From: Phlebopus portentosus
Taxonomy: Eukaryota; Basidiomycota; Agaricomycetes; Boletales; Boletinellaceae
Length of the DNA: 64,000 bases
NCBI GenBank assembly: GCA_037892935.1
Contig: JAYXKI010000001.1
Coordinates: 1,426,001 to 1,490,000 of the forward strand
Reading direction: 5' to 3'
Shown: piece after piece, positions 45,629-57,701 of the stretch
How positions within the stretch are numbered: the first letter of the stretch is position 1
How the letters are laid out: each line of letters starts with the position of its first letter
Translations under genes and position numbers: made by a program
The notes under the pieces: model-generated
The model's database searches: none
Told to the model about the DNA's origin: nothing
Seen by the model: the letters and a program-made list of their open reading frames with translations, nothing else

Positions 45629-48235
45629 ATGTCTACTGTGTTCGCTCGGGTTAAGCCTCTTGATGAGCTTCCTCATGACTTGAATGAAGAGAAGGACTCG
45701 ACGCTCGAGAAGATCGGGCATGAGGTTAAGGAAGTGCCTTCCCTGGGTGCGCCTCTTGAAGAAGACCGATCCCATTTCTGGAGTCGTATCTTCCGGTCTT
45801 CGAAGTATGGTCTGGACAGTATCGCGACTCAGCCGTCTGTTTTCGATGACCCTGCGAGCCTTGATATCTACAGACCACCCTCAAGTTACGAGAATGCGCA
45901 TAGATTCGATCCTGATGCAAGGTGGACATGGAGAGAGGAGAAAGTTAGTCCGATTCGATGGGCTTCTCGCAGTTCTTAAACTGAAGCACTGTTCAGAAAA
46001 TTATCCGGAGAGTAGATCTGCGTATAATGCTTTGGGCATGTAAGTACCAGTCTTTCCCTAACGCTTTCTATAATTGATTTACAGCTTCATTCGACAGGCA
46101 TGATGTATTTATCCGTCTCTGAAGAAGTCCGTGATGTCTGAATAGTCACAGGTACCTCGCGCTCGACATCGATCGAGGGAACTTAGCAAAAGCGAATGCG
46201 GATAATTTCCTGGATGACCTCCATTTGACTACTGATGACTTCAACCTTGGGAATACACTTTTCCGTTTATGTTTCCTCATCGCTGAGCTTCCTTCTCAAT
46301 TGGTTTCGAAGCGAGTTGGTCCTGATAGGTGGATTCCAACTCAAGTGAGTGTGTTTGATCGTCAAACTTGCACGGCTGCTGATCCGCTGGGACTTACACA
46401 GATCACTGTCTGGAGTATCGTGGCTATGAGTCAGTACCGTCTGACTGGTCGGGCGTCATTTCTCACCACAAGGTAAGAGAACAGTTTCGTATACTTGTTT
46501 GTTTGTTCTACAATAACGTCAATGCTTAGGTGTCTTCTCGGCTTCCTGGAAGGCGGGTTCATACCAGACATTGTTCTCTACTTATCCTACTTCTACACAA
46601 AGCGAGAACGTAGGTTTCGTTCGCAACGTATCTGAAGTTCTAATGTTAATAAACCATTTACTTCCTTACGCTAGTTCCAATTAGATTGGCTTATTTCTGG
46701 TTCTCGGGATACTTGTCAGATATCGTCAGCACCTTCCTTGCAACTGGTATCCTTCGGATGCGAGGCGTAGGAGGTCTTCCTGGATGGCGATACTTGTTCC
46801 TCATCGAGGGGTGCTTGACAATGTTAATTGGCCTCCTTTCATTCTTCCTACTTCCTCCCGGTCCAACGCAGACGAGAGCTTGGTTCAGGCCTAAAGGTTG
46901 GTTCAATGAGAGGTGCGCAAGTATCAAGAGAGTTCCTCGGCATCTCTGACATGCATCCCGCGTAGAGAGGAAGTAATTATCGTTAATAGGTATGAGGTAA
47001 TCTTTTATTATCTGTCCTAGCCACTAACGGCTCGCTCAGAGTTCTTCGGGATGATCCTTCCAAGTCAGACATGCACAACCGACAGGGAATATCCCTTCGT
47101 CAGATATTCGAAGCTCTTTGTGATTGGCGTCTGTGGCCTATATACATACTCGGAATCACACATCAGAGTTAGCTATGAGCCATCCGTTGTGATAAACGAC
47201 GCAGTACTTACTTTCCGATTCTTCAGTACCTACTGGTCCTCCGCAAGTTTACCTTACGCTCTCTCTGAGGAATCTTGGCTTCACTACAACGCAGACAAAT
47301 TTGCTGACAATCCCGTCAACGATCATCGGACTGGTGAACATGATTTCTGCAGCGTATTTTAGTGAGATTGTCAATAGTCGTGTGCTTGCGACCGTCGTAC
47401 TACAATTCTGGGCCTTACCGCTGCTCATCGCTTTGTACACGTTTACGGAGCAAACCTCGCCTTGGGTCTATTTCGTGGTGGTATGCGTGGTTGAAATATC
47501 ATGCTTTGACTTTAACGTTCATATTCTTTACAGGTGACTCTTATCACAGGTCTCCATATCTCAACATCTGGGGCAATATGAGACGCTTATGATCATCCAG
47601 GTTACCCGTATGTGCATCCAATTCAGGTGGCCTGGGCATCTAGAAACTCGAATAGTGTACGCACTCGCACAATCTCCGCGTCATGCTACAATATGTTTGT
47701 GCAGGCGAGTACATCACGTTTGTCCAATATAGGAAGATGAACTGACGTATACATGCAATTAGGCTGGAGCAATAGTAATTGTAAGCGTCGTATTGTGAGG
47801 TTTTCTGATCAATGCTCATTCTCGTTCCTAAGGCTAATCTTTATCGAGACGATGACAAGGTAAGTAATCCATGAAGCTCAGAATATAGTATTCGACCTAA
47901 TCTTCCCTGTCTAGCCATTATGTAAGAACCGGCCGTTCTCTGGACGCTCCTGGATGAAGGGGTTCTAATGATTGTCATAGACAAACGAGGTAATAGGGAC
48001 CTCATTGGGATTTGCTGTATGAACGTCTGTCTCTACGCATTGACGTATCTCTTCTACCGGACATTGAACAAACGACGCGATAGGATATGGACCAACTTGA
48101 CCGTCGAGGTATCCTTTATCTGTTGGGCGCATACTTTGACGATACTGACTGGTTTCTTCCCAGGAACGCAAGGAATATCTTGAAAACACGAGAGACAAGG
48201 GGAACGAACGCCTGGATTTCCGCTTCGTAACGTGA
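45629..48235 (+). CDS. MFS permease, anion:cation symporter (Dal5-like), 17 exons
   Basis: This is a plasma-membrane transporter of the Dal5/allantoate-like group; the substrate is unknown. Recognisable segments are [83 protein letters not shown] and [14 protein letters not shown]. Exons are 45629..45943, 45997..46039, 46098..46104, 46152..46344, 46402..46472, 46530..46609, 46675..46912, 46966..46989, 47040..47167, 47227..47480, 47534..47549, 47601..47704, 47763..47780, 47833..47859, 47915..47921, 47981..48108 and 48164..48235. The product is 574 aa with every phase correct. Exons of 7, 24, 16, 18, 27 and 7 nt occur. Intron 47705..47762 starts with GC. Its stop is 53 bp from the convergent EFM3 stop. 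Confidence 0.93.
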
Positions 48236-48288
48236 AATAAACCCATCCTTCCGTGCAGTTTTCCCAAATGCATGACCGAAATGCGTTA

Positions 48289-49644
48289 TTAGTCCATGTC
48301 AGTCCCGTTCGTAATGACGAATAAATTTACACAAGTTATGCTTTCTCCTATCGCATCGGGTTGATTTCGCAGGAAACACGAAGAAGTTCCATTTTGTTCA
48401 GAATTAAGTTCTTCAATTCTGAGTCCAGCGTCCTTCACCCCTGTCGTGAACTTTCTAAGGGTATCCTCGTTTCGACGTGTAGCCGCAATGATTGCTCGCC
48501 TTCCGGAGGAACTTGCTTGACCGATAGTCAAAGCCAAATGTAGCGTTGCGACTAGGGCGGATATGGTCGAAACATCGTACACCTATGGCCAAAAGTCATG
48601 TCAGTACGATGTCAGAACCGGTTAATTGGAGTTTTCACGGACCAGATCTGCGCCAAGTATAAGATCGGGCCTGAGTTCCTCAAAGAACGAGACCAAGTTA
48701 TTTCTACGGCTCTCGTCTAAAGCATCCGTCCAGTCCAGAGATGTTACGCGTAATTCCGGATGGGCCATAGCATTATCTGCGAGGAGTTTGTGACTATCAG
48801 TGCAAGGAGAATAACAGAACTGGTCTTACTGCAAGGAAGCTTGACATTGTTTTCACAGCGTCTAAGCACTTGTTCGTCTAGATCCGTCAAGCATAGGCAT
48901 GGTTGCGCTCGACTTTCTGAATTAATATGGGACGAGTTATCGATTCCCTCGAGCTGTAATTGGGCAAGGATGATTCCCAGAAAACCAATACCAGAACCGA
49001 GTTCAAGTATTCTTGATGATTTCAGAATACCTTTTGCAAAAAATCCGTCAATGCCAAGTGGTCCAACGCATGCGACTGTGTAAACACGTACTGCGGTGAC
49101 ACATCAGATAATCAGCAAGTACAAAGCTAGCGGTCCAGGTCCTGAGACCGGTAGTCCCGTTCTCAATGATGGTCCTTGCTTCAAATAACGTACATTTGCG
49201 AGAGTTTTCAGCGTTTAATTCAGGCTTTGCTCCAGCGGTCGTTGTTTGTGTATCGCTCCATATATAAGTAACATACGATGGCGGAGGCGCCTGAGTCGCG
49301 GAGATGACCTCGCTATAACGAAGTAAGAAAATAGCGCCATCACATACTAGTGTAGCACAATGTAATTACGTCGGTGAACAATCCAGAAGAGCCAGATATC
49401 GAGAATAGATCTCTTCTTGGACTTCTTCATCCTGCTCCTCAATCCTGGAAATGATCCATTTCCAGAAGGATTTCTGGTAGTATGCAGAAGGCGGATATAG
49501 TCGAAAATGGTCAGAAGAAATGAGGTGATCTATCAAGAAAGATTGAATTTCTTCGATGGCTGTTGTAGAAGGCCATGCGAGATATTTTATAGGTGTCAAC
49601 GAAGCAAACGCTCTAAGAATGAAGAAGAGCTCGTCTTCGCTCAT
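48289..49644 (-). CDS. EFM3: EFM3/EEF2KMT (FAM86), elongation factor 2 lysine methyltransferase
   Basis: This seven-beta-strand protein lysine methyltransferase modifies eEF2. The N-terminal FAM86 region (PPSAYYQKSFWKWIISRIEE) starts at an ATG at 49644 (MSEDELFFILRAF). The sequence then runs to IIENGTTGLRTWTASF, motif I ILELGSGIGFLGIILA, CENNVKLPC, PDLILGADLVYDVSTISALV and a C-terminus containing RIEELN. Most junctions fit, but I could not find a phase-consistent join between TWTASFVLADYL and the glycine-rich motif near 49050-49150. Either an intron there is atypical or the sequence has a small lesion. The mS45-like gene is divergent, 113 bp away. Confidence 0.85.
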
Positions 49645-49757
49645 AAAGGTCAAGGTCAAATTGAAAGTTCAAAGTCGTTACAACCGATCGGCCCTAAACA
49701 ATATCACGTGCTCAAATATCGTAAAAACCTTGAAATTTCTGCCAACACAACTCTCAA
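49645..49757. promoter_or_regulatory. Short divergent promoter, EFM3/mS45-like
   Basis: There are 113 bp between the start codons of the two genes; a shared bidirectional promoter is likely. Confidence 0.55.
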
Positions 49758-51196
49758 ATGTCTGTATTCGCCCAACGACCAAGGCTCAATGTGCCCACCA
49801 CTCGATGGATATTATCTCGAGGCGTACGCATGCCTAGAAAATCGGTGGGCAATGTCGCCGACGAATGGCTAAAAGGGCCTGGTCTTGAATTCAAGAGTCC
49901 TACTATTGGACCGAATTGGTTAGGAAAAACTCATGTTTGTCGTTCCCTTCCCTTTTGTCCTACCATGCTTAGCTTAACAAATGGGTGATGACAGCCGTTC
50001 CCTCTAAATCCTTCCTTCAAGCCTCCTCCTCCAATATCCGATAAGACGAAGGAAGCCATTTACGAACGATACATGTCTAATCCGAAAATGTACAACGTAC
50101 GTGTGTTGGCTGTTGCATACGGCATCAGTATGAAGCGCGTTGATGCCATTCTGCGATTGAAAGGAATGGAGAAGGACTGGCTGAAAGTAAGCGCTCTGTT
50201 TGTTTTTGGTTAAAAATTTGCTTTCTTCAATTATGATGAGTCAAAAATCGATTAGTCTTCAAGACTCCTACATGGTTAAAACCATTAAAACATGCATGGC
50301 TTGCTGATCTTCTGCAAACTCTTTGTTCATTTCTTGTTTCATGATACTGACTTATTATCGCTATTGCAGCAGGTGAGCTGGATTTGTTAGGACGTGTGAA
50401 TCAGAATTGACACGAACCTCGTCGACCTGTCATTGCTAACGCAAAGGTGAGCCACCATCCATCTCTTTTTTTTTCGGAAGATGATACCGTTTCATCATTC
50501 GCGACTTGGAAGACCGGATGCCTTCATCCGCTTGGTTATACCGCTTTCAACCCCATCTGATGGAAAAAACTCTATCCTCTTTGCCTGAGCTCATTCGTCC
50601 ATGACTGACGTTTACTTGATGATTCAATAGGGTAAACAACTACAGACTGGGTTCCTTGCTGGAATGGAGCGAATGCTGAACACGACGGAGCTTGCAATCG
50701 GCTTTGTTCCTGAGTCGCGCAGGGACGTCACGGACTCTGACATCCAGGACCAAGAAGAAGCGGATGATCATGCTCGGGATCGATATCAACGTTTGTTCTG
50801 GGAGCCTGTCGCAGATACCGAAGTACGTGAAAAGACCTCATTCTAACTATACACAGGTCGGAATTCATCGATCGATTTTTCCTTCAGAAACCAATCGTCC
50901 CGACTGAGCTCGAAAAGGCTAAAGAAGAGGCTCAGGCTGCTCGACAAGAAGCAATCGAGGCCAAGTCTGATGTCAAGCTGCTTACTGGACGAGAGCCGAA
51001 GGGAGGTCCCAAGACAATATCGCGAGAAAAGCCTATAGTCGTCAGTTCTGGCCCAGATCGACCCGCGACCGTCTTCAAGGACGTCGGAGGAAAGTTCCTT
51101 GATATCGACGACCGCATTAGGAGGTTACACGAAGCAGATCGTCGGAAGCGGGCCAAAGCGAAAGCTAGGCAAGAGAGGCGAAGCAAAGTCATCTAG
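49758..51196 (+). CDS. Mitochondrial small-subunit protein, Bot1/mS45-like
   Basis: This fits the eukaryotic mitochondrial regulator family (Bot1p, mS45), a protein of the mitochondrial ribosome small subunit. Matching stretches are DKTKEAIYERYMSNPKMYNV, RVLAVAYGISMKRVDAILRL, and KQLQTGFLAGMERML, with a charged C-terminal helix (DDRIRRLHEADRRKRAKAKA). The N-terminus is basic and fits a mitochondrial targeting peptide. Exons are 49758..49934, 49995..50186, 50631..50822 and 50888..51196 (289 aa, phases agree). Intron 2 is 444 nt, far longer than any other intron I placed in the window. It contains further splice-like sites, so a tiny exon may be hidden in it. Confidence 0.82.
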
Positions 51197-51486
51197 AAGC
51201 CAAATCTCACAGCTTTCAATGCATGTATCTATCTTATTCTACGTAATCCTTGCATATTCCTCCCCAATGCAGATGGTACCAAGAAAACCTCTATTGATTC
51301 ATTGTCTGAAGAAAAGAGATTGTCCCGAAATATTGTACATATATATTTACATACATAGTTGTCCCTGATAGGTGAATACATGACGTTTACAAAAGAATCA
51401 ATAAGTACAAACAAACAACCTCAAGAGCACAGTGTACAACAAGAGAACAAATGTCGGAAACAAACCTTTAGTTTATCTGGATTTTA

Positions 51487-54485
51487 TTACATTATGATAC
51501 AACCGTCTCCCCTCTCTCTATCACCTGTCCAACTAGCAGGTGATGTGGATCCAGATGCGCGTCTGGATCCAGGAGACCACCACCTTGATGAAGACTTCCT
51601 CGTTGAGAAATAATCACCCTCAGTTCCTCCCTTACCATCGCGTCCACCGCTCTTCCTGGTGGCCTTGCGTCGCTTCTCCCGCGCCGCCTCGACCAAATCC
51701 ACAGTCTGCCACTGGTAGAATGACTTGAGCACTACGCGCTTCTCATCACACTCGTCCGATCCGACTTCGAGACCTTCGTTGTCGCGCGCATCTAGGTAGT
51801 TCAGATGCTGCGCCTCCCAGGCTCGCCAGCCCTTGCGCGTGCGCGTGATCCCGAAGAGGTCCTTCACCGCCCCGTCGCCGACGTGCCGACAATCAACCAC
51901 GACAATCTCCGCATCCACAGCCTCGCGTTTGCGCGCCAACCGCACGAACTCCTTCACCGTCGTCCCCGTCACACGCGTGCTATCCAGCTCAAGGTGGATC
52001 AAGCGCGTGCAGTTACGTATTAGAGAGAGGATGGCGTCGTTCGTCAGTAGCACGGCGTAGGACAGGTTCAGGACCTCGAGTCGCGAGCCCGTCTCGGGTT
52101 CTTGAACTTTGCCTTGTTCATCCTCAAGGTTATACCGCGGTGTGAGTGCCGCGAGGGTCGTATCAGTGATCTCGCATGCCTCGTCAAGGTCAAGGCGACG
52201 AATCAAAGGTGTTGTGTTCAACAAACGAACCAATCCATCATCCTTCAGCTCCGCTCCCACACCTGCAAGTTCTAGGAACTCAAGCTTCGGCACTGCATAA
52301 GCCAAATGTGAACATGCGTGGTCAGTGAGCAAAGGACAATACGAAAGCGAAAGGTGTCGAAGTTTGGTGACACGACGTCTGTACTTCGATGGGTCCGAAG
52401 GATCGCGTCCCGCTTGGCGGGAGGTGAGGAGAACTTCTCCTGACGATTCTTCATTATCATCCGCGCACGCAACAAAGGCCTCTATTGCAGTGTTGTGAAG
52501 CTCGCGGGCACCGTTGAGATCTAGGAGCTCGAGGTTTGGAGCACACCGACCTAATACAGATAAAAGTCTGTCACCAGCGCGCCTGAGTCCCGCCAAACGA
52601 ATGCGTTTCAAAGGTTCAACCTTCCGGAGTTCTCCTCGAGGAGCGAAGAAGGATATGACACCAGTCGCGTCTATGCCGAAGCAACGGCTGAGATCAAGGC
52701 AAGCAAGTGCTGGACAGTGGATAGCCAGCAACTTGCACGTTTCGTTCGTAACGATAGACAGACCCTTCAAGTTAAGTCTGACCAAGAAAGGCGAACGTTT
52801 AATCAAGTCATGCAACGCCTGAGTCGTAAGGCCAGAGCAACCAGAAAGATTAATATCAGTGAGCTGAGTAGTGGCTGAAATGGAACCTTTGAGTGTGTTG
52901 TTAGAGATACAGAATGAATTCGTGAGCTCCGTGAGAGATGAACCGGTGAGACGAGTGTGACCAGCGAAATCGATGGAACGAATGAAGGAGCCTGATGAGA
53001 CCGCCAGACGTTGCAGTAAAGTTGATGGAATATGCGTAAATGCTTTGAGGTCAAGGTCGTACCAAAGCTGACCGTCAAAGACAAGCGCCTGCCATGCCTT
53101 GGAGACCTAACGCAAACTTAGAAATTTCGACGTACAGTAAGGAACTGAGCGCATACCCTGCTAAGTCGAATCAGTTCAATGAATCCCTTCTCCTTACCAA
53201 CCCAGCGGTTCTCTTTCCGACCGGCTTGCAGGGCCGTCCAACCTGAGGAATTCACAAGTAACTTGCCGTCTGCCTCATGAAGACGCAACAGCGACCGGAG
53301 TATATGGAGTTTCATCTCCTTCGGAAGCATAAACTCGAACAGACTCGGCGCTCGTGTGCATGCGTCCTCCGCTGTAACGGGTGTTTGATACACATCACTA
53401 ATCGCAAATGATCGAGATATGCAGGGAGTTGAGGGCGCAGACAAACTGGAATAAAGCATATGCTCCAATCCCTGTATAGGGGTATTCGCGGGCACATTAT
53501 ATCCCGATTCAAGATCCCGTACATCGTTGCGGAACAGTAACTTGCGCGCTAAATTTCCTCGGCGCCTCCCAGGAATCAGACTCGCTTTCGACCTATTCGC
53601 AGATCGAGTTTCCAATGGACGGTAAGCTTCCGAAGGCAATGATGTCAATGAACGGGCGCGAGCAGTCTGTCTAAGGATAGGTGAAGGAGGACGTGAGTCC
53701 GAAAGGGGCGTGGGACTCGCTGGGAACTCAACAGCACTCGGCGAAGCATGGCTAGCGGATGAACTTGTAGCCACTGGTGAAGTCGAGACGTCTATTGGCC
53801 AGTTCGTTTCACCCTGCGATAATACGGTAGGACTGAACAAGAGAGGAGGCAATGACGGCGGCTCGGCGCGCGCCTTCCCCTTTCCTACGCTCTCCGAGAT
53901 TTGCGCGATCTCGGACATCAGCTGCTGGTGTGCGGCATCACCAGAGAAGAAGGAGCCTGGAGTTGTGATGTCCGTCGCGTAACTCGCCGCAGCAGAGCCT
54001 TGGCGGATATCGCTCGTTGGAGAAAATGCGAAATAATCGGGAGATTGAGGAGATGAGAAGGAAGACGATGCAACTGGTGAGGTGGTCCTGTATCTGCTAG
54101 GACCAGATATACCGCCGTTGAAAGAGAATAGATCGAATTGAGAGGCCGACTTGTCTCGTGGTAGGATATCCATTGGTCTCGAGACGGCCTTTCCTTTGTT
54201 CTTGTACGCCTCAACGGCGTTGCTGTCACCAAAGTAACCATAGTCGCTGGACTCCTGAGCTCTTGATATATAGTCGACAACTTCCGCGGGCGTCGACGCC
54301 GCGGAGAAGGACGATAGGTCGAGGTGGGAGAACTGCGGGATGAAGGACATGTCGAACAGGTCAGGAGACATGGCGTGAGGGCTTGAGGATGCGTCTACGG
54401 GAGTATCGTCGCCGTCGTCGAGGCCTTCAATGGCGTCAAAATCGAAGAGGGGCTCGTCGCCATCGATGGCACGCCCACAACTCAT
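51487..54485 (-). CDS. F-box/leucine-rich repeat protein with C-terminal CaaX box
   Basis: This is a predicted SCF ubiquitin-ligase substrate receptor. Two exons (54485..53157 and 53106..51487) give 982 aa. The first ~350 residues are disordered and Ser/Pro-rich. An F-box follows (LFEFMLPKEMKLHILRSLLR, with SKAWQALVFDGQLW across the intron). It leads into cysteine-type leucine-rich repeats such as LTDINLSGCSGLTTQALHDL, LACLDLSRCFGIDATGV and LRHLSLSYCPLLTDHACSHL. The last four residues are CIIM, a farnesylation-type CaaX sequence, after a Ser/Arg-rich stretch. Lipid anchoring occurs in animal FBXL2/FBXL20, so membrane-bound ubiquitylation is plausible here. The target is unknown. Confidence 0.9.
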
Positions 54486-56061
54486 GGCGTCACAGCGTGT
54501 GCCGATGTTTCAGGCGTAACTGCAGATCACTCCTCAGTTTATTCTCGTCGTGCAGAGGACGACTTGGCAGTGTGCAGCACGACTACGAATAGACAGCTAT
54601 GCACGATTGAAGGGATAGATGGAGGAGGGGATAACCGTGCTCGGCATAAGGACGTTGTGTTGTAAGCTAAGCAAGCACGGAGAGGCAAGCCAGAGGCGGC
54701 TATATGCGGTCCTGCATATGGTCTTTATTTACCACGACATCCAATCAACAATTATTCATCCCTTACCACGTATAACCAGGTTCGTCCACATCTCCTCTTA
54801 TCCTTAGTGGCGTCTCGAGTCTAGCAACACACCTGTATCAGCCCTTCATGGCAATTAATTCGTATGAATTTCAGTGATGTGATGTGTCTCTTCCACACAG
54901 GATAGGATACTGTCCTATCCGTATCTCATCAGGGGTATCTGCATTTCCTAGAATACACGAATTTATATACCGATTATTCGCGAACGAGTGGGCGAGTACG
55001 CATATGCACACACATATGCATCTGACTCATCGACGGAAGTTGTCTCTTGTACTGTACTGGGAGTAGTGAAAGTGGCCGCACCATCGCCGACGCTAGCAGT
55101 CGTCAGTCAGTCGTCTATGATTAGCAGTGTTGCTTCTTCGCACGCACCGCACGATGGTGACATCGCCGATCTTCTATCTCGTGCCATCCCATCCGCTCGA
55201 TTTTTGATCTGATCTTCCTTTTTTTCCTTCCAGCCACTCCGCGAATCTCAGAATCTTATTACTCCGTTCGCTTGACTACTGGTTCCACTGCGTCATATCG
55301 CTCCTCGTCTCTTGTAGTAGAACATATATTCTCATATTCCACTTTCCTTCTATGTATGCATAATAATAATATCATGACGCTGAGAAAGATAGCATATAAC
55401 GCATGGCCCCTGTTTCTCATAAATAAGTACTCAGACGCCTTGGTCTTCTCCTGCCTGCAATTTGTTCTAGAAACGGACTCTCTCTCATAACGCTCCCTTT
55501 TTCTTTCTCTGCGGGGTCGCCAGAGGCTTCCTTCTACCTAGACGCTTTGCCACTTAATGACGCCTTTAGCATCCCGAGAAGAATGTCTTCGAACCAGAAT
55601 CCTGCATTCTTAGGTCCACGGTTCGACTTCTAGTGTCTTACACAGTAGCCCAGCCCGTGAAAATTACCGTCATCTCAGTCTTCGCACTTTCACTGAAAAC
55701 AACGCCTAACAGTCGCAGTCTTTTACCGACAAGGGTCAACGGATGTATTAACTGAAAACGGCCCAAATAACAGTGTTCAATAGAGTTACATACATAAATT
55801 GCGACACATGAAACATGAAAACGACAGCACCGAAAAGAAAATTGCGACAAACGAAAATAAGTAAGTGACAGACAGCAGACGGAAGTCGAACACAGCGCAA
55901 AGAGAAAACTAATGGCGCCGTTTCAAACGAATGGCAGACGGTGCTAAGGACTATAGTCAATACACATCTGCACAATTTCAAAAAGCATAACCTATCACGC
56001 ACAGACAGATGTAAATCGCCGTAGAGATTCATATCATCGAGCAGGTAGAGTATTTGAGCAG
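54486..56061. other. Intergenic region, 1.58 kb
   Basis: This lies upstream of the F-box gene and downstream of the HMG/YABBY-like gene. It is AT-rich, with several pyrimidine-rich runs near 55200-55520. I find no conserved coding sequence, tRNA or long repeat. Confidence 0.5.
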
Positions 56062-56393
56062 CTACTTGGCGTTCTTTGGGTTCTCCTTCGCTTTCGCCCA
56101 GTTAGTAGCTGCAATTTTGAACCTGAAACATCGCCTAATCAGTATTGCGAAACACAGTGTATGGAGAGGAAAAGCACCTTTCTGGATGCTTCAAGTCGGG
56201 ACTGGATTCCTTAAGCCTAGCGAGCTCCTCCTTCATGAACTTGTTGTAAGGAGAAACCTTTCCCTTCTTTGCAGCGCCGCCAGACTTGGCTGTTGATAAT
56301 ACACGAGGTCACAAAGTTAAATTAATGGTCAATAATGAAGAGGGTGCATACTCTTGCGAGCTGGCTTCTCGAACCGGTAGCTTTCTTAGCCAT
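56062..56393 (-). CDS. Small HMG-box/YABBY-like nuclear protein
   Basis: This 63-aa protein has the core KVSPYNKFMKEELARLKES, then SSPDLKHPERFKIAATNWA and the lysine-rich end KAKENPKNAK, which is the compact HMG/YABBY-like fold found in many basidiomycetes. A non-sequence-specific DNA-binding role is likely but inferred. Exons are 56393..56375, 56289..56178 and 56122..56062; phases agree. The first exon has only 19 coding nt (MAKKAT). Its donor ACCG|GTTCGA was chosen because the alternative GTATGC donor 24 nt downstream breaks the frame. Confidence 0.83.
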
Positions 56394-57701
56394 TGTTTAT
56401 ACAGCTATAGAAAAGCGAAAGGAATCGATTAGTGAGAGGAAAAACGCGTCGAACGCGCACAAACGCACGTGTCAAGCGCGATGGCTGGAGTGCCTAGAAA
56501 GACGCGTCGAACACATAAATTGGTAATAAGATAATGAGCAAGCGTAACAGAAAGTGTGGAAAGGAGGACGTACCAAAAGCAGCGAAATGATTCGGGAGGA
56601 GGGAATGCAGAGGGGGATGATGGTGGTTGAAGGAAGAGAGTGGAGGAGCGCGTATTTTTCCTTAAGGCGGAGCTTTTGAGAGAGATCTGACTGTACGAGA
56701 TAGCTCTTAAGCGGGAAACTGTCTTTGAATATCGGTCACGCGAACGGAGGTCCCCGATCACTGGTTTGGGTCCAAACCATCCAGGCCACCGAGCGAATTT
56801 CTCGAAAATAAATCGTGACCCGTAAATACCAGTTACAATCACGGATCGGGCCTAAACGGGTCTAAATACTCCTGAGCTGAGCGAGCAATTCAGCTCGCCC
56901 CATGCGCAAGGCAGTGCGCGTAGGGTCGCGTCCCGTAAGGGAGATTGTATTCCTGCTGACCCAGTGGACCTCGGACAGGTCGCACGTCGAATAACGCCAA
57001 GTAACGCCCGTTCGAGGGAGTGAAAACCCAGCCGTAGAATCAGAAATTAGAATGCAGGTAATTTTGTAATGGCCACCCTGCCTGATCTGGCCATCCTTTT
57101 CGCAATATTCCAGGAAGGATGAGTATCGTACTTCGGCATTGTCCCAGGCTATAATAACCAAGAGCAAAAAAAGAATATTTCCCCATCAGGTTATCGCTTC
57201 ATTTCTTCTTCTCTTTGCACAGAAAAGGACATTAATATTGTAGCATGCATACATGAGAAGCACATACGTCGAGCACGGCTGACAAGGAGACAGCAAGGCG
57301 CAACGTCAACAGATGCTCGGCAAGAGATGAATGAACGGAGAGAATATAATCAACTTATCTATACGTGGCGTGACGCTCATGTCATCACTTCTATTTCCGA
57401 AAGAACGTTCTTAATCATCCTTCTATACCATACTCGGTAATAAATGTCCCATAAAGATAAAGCAGCACGCTTGGACGCAGATCCCTTAGATGCATATGGG
57501 CCGTGTTTCAAACTCCTTCCATTATCAGTCATCAGACTCCATCCCAGTCTAAATAAATCTATGCTATGCCGAGGCACCCACTTTCTCGATACGCCTTTGA
57601 GAGAAAATGTCTGATTAGTTAGTGCTACGTAGTACATCCGGCCCGTCAGCTGTAAAATATCACAACATAAAGCATCGCATCGCGCCACAATGGGCGCTGT
57701 T
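56394..57701. other. Intergenic region, 1.3 kb
   Basis: This lies upstream of the HMG/YABBY-like gene and downstream of VPS33. Several minus-strand frames of 100-137 codons are open but show no conserved motif, start context or splice support. A 7-bp inverted repeat (GAGCTGA/TCAGCTC) sits near 56873-56896. Nothing else is recognised. Confidence 0.45.

Noticed and set aside
56429..56842. A 137-codon open frame on the minus strand upstream of the HMG/YABBY-like gene.
   Set aside because: No conserved motif and no splice or start support. It overlaps the first exon region's upstream flank.
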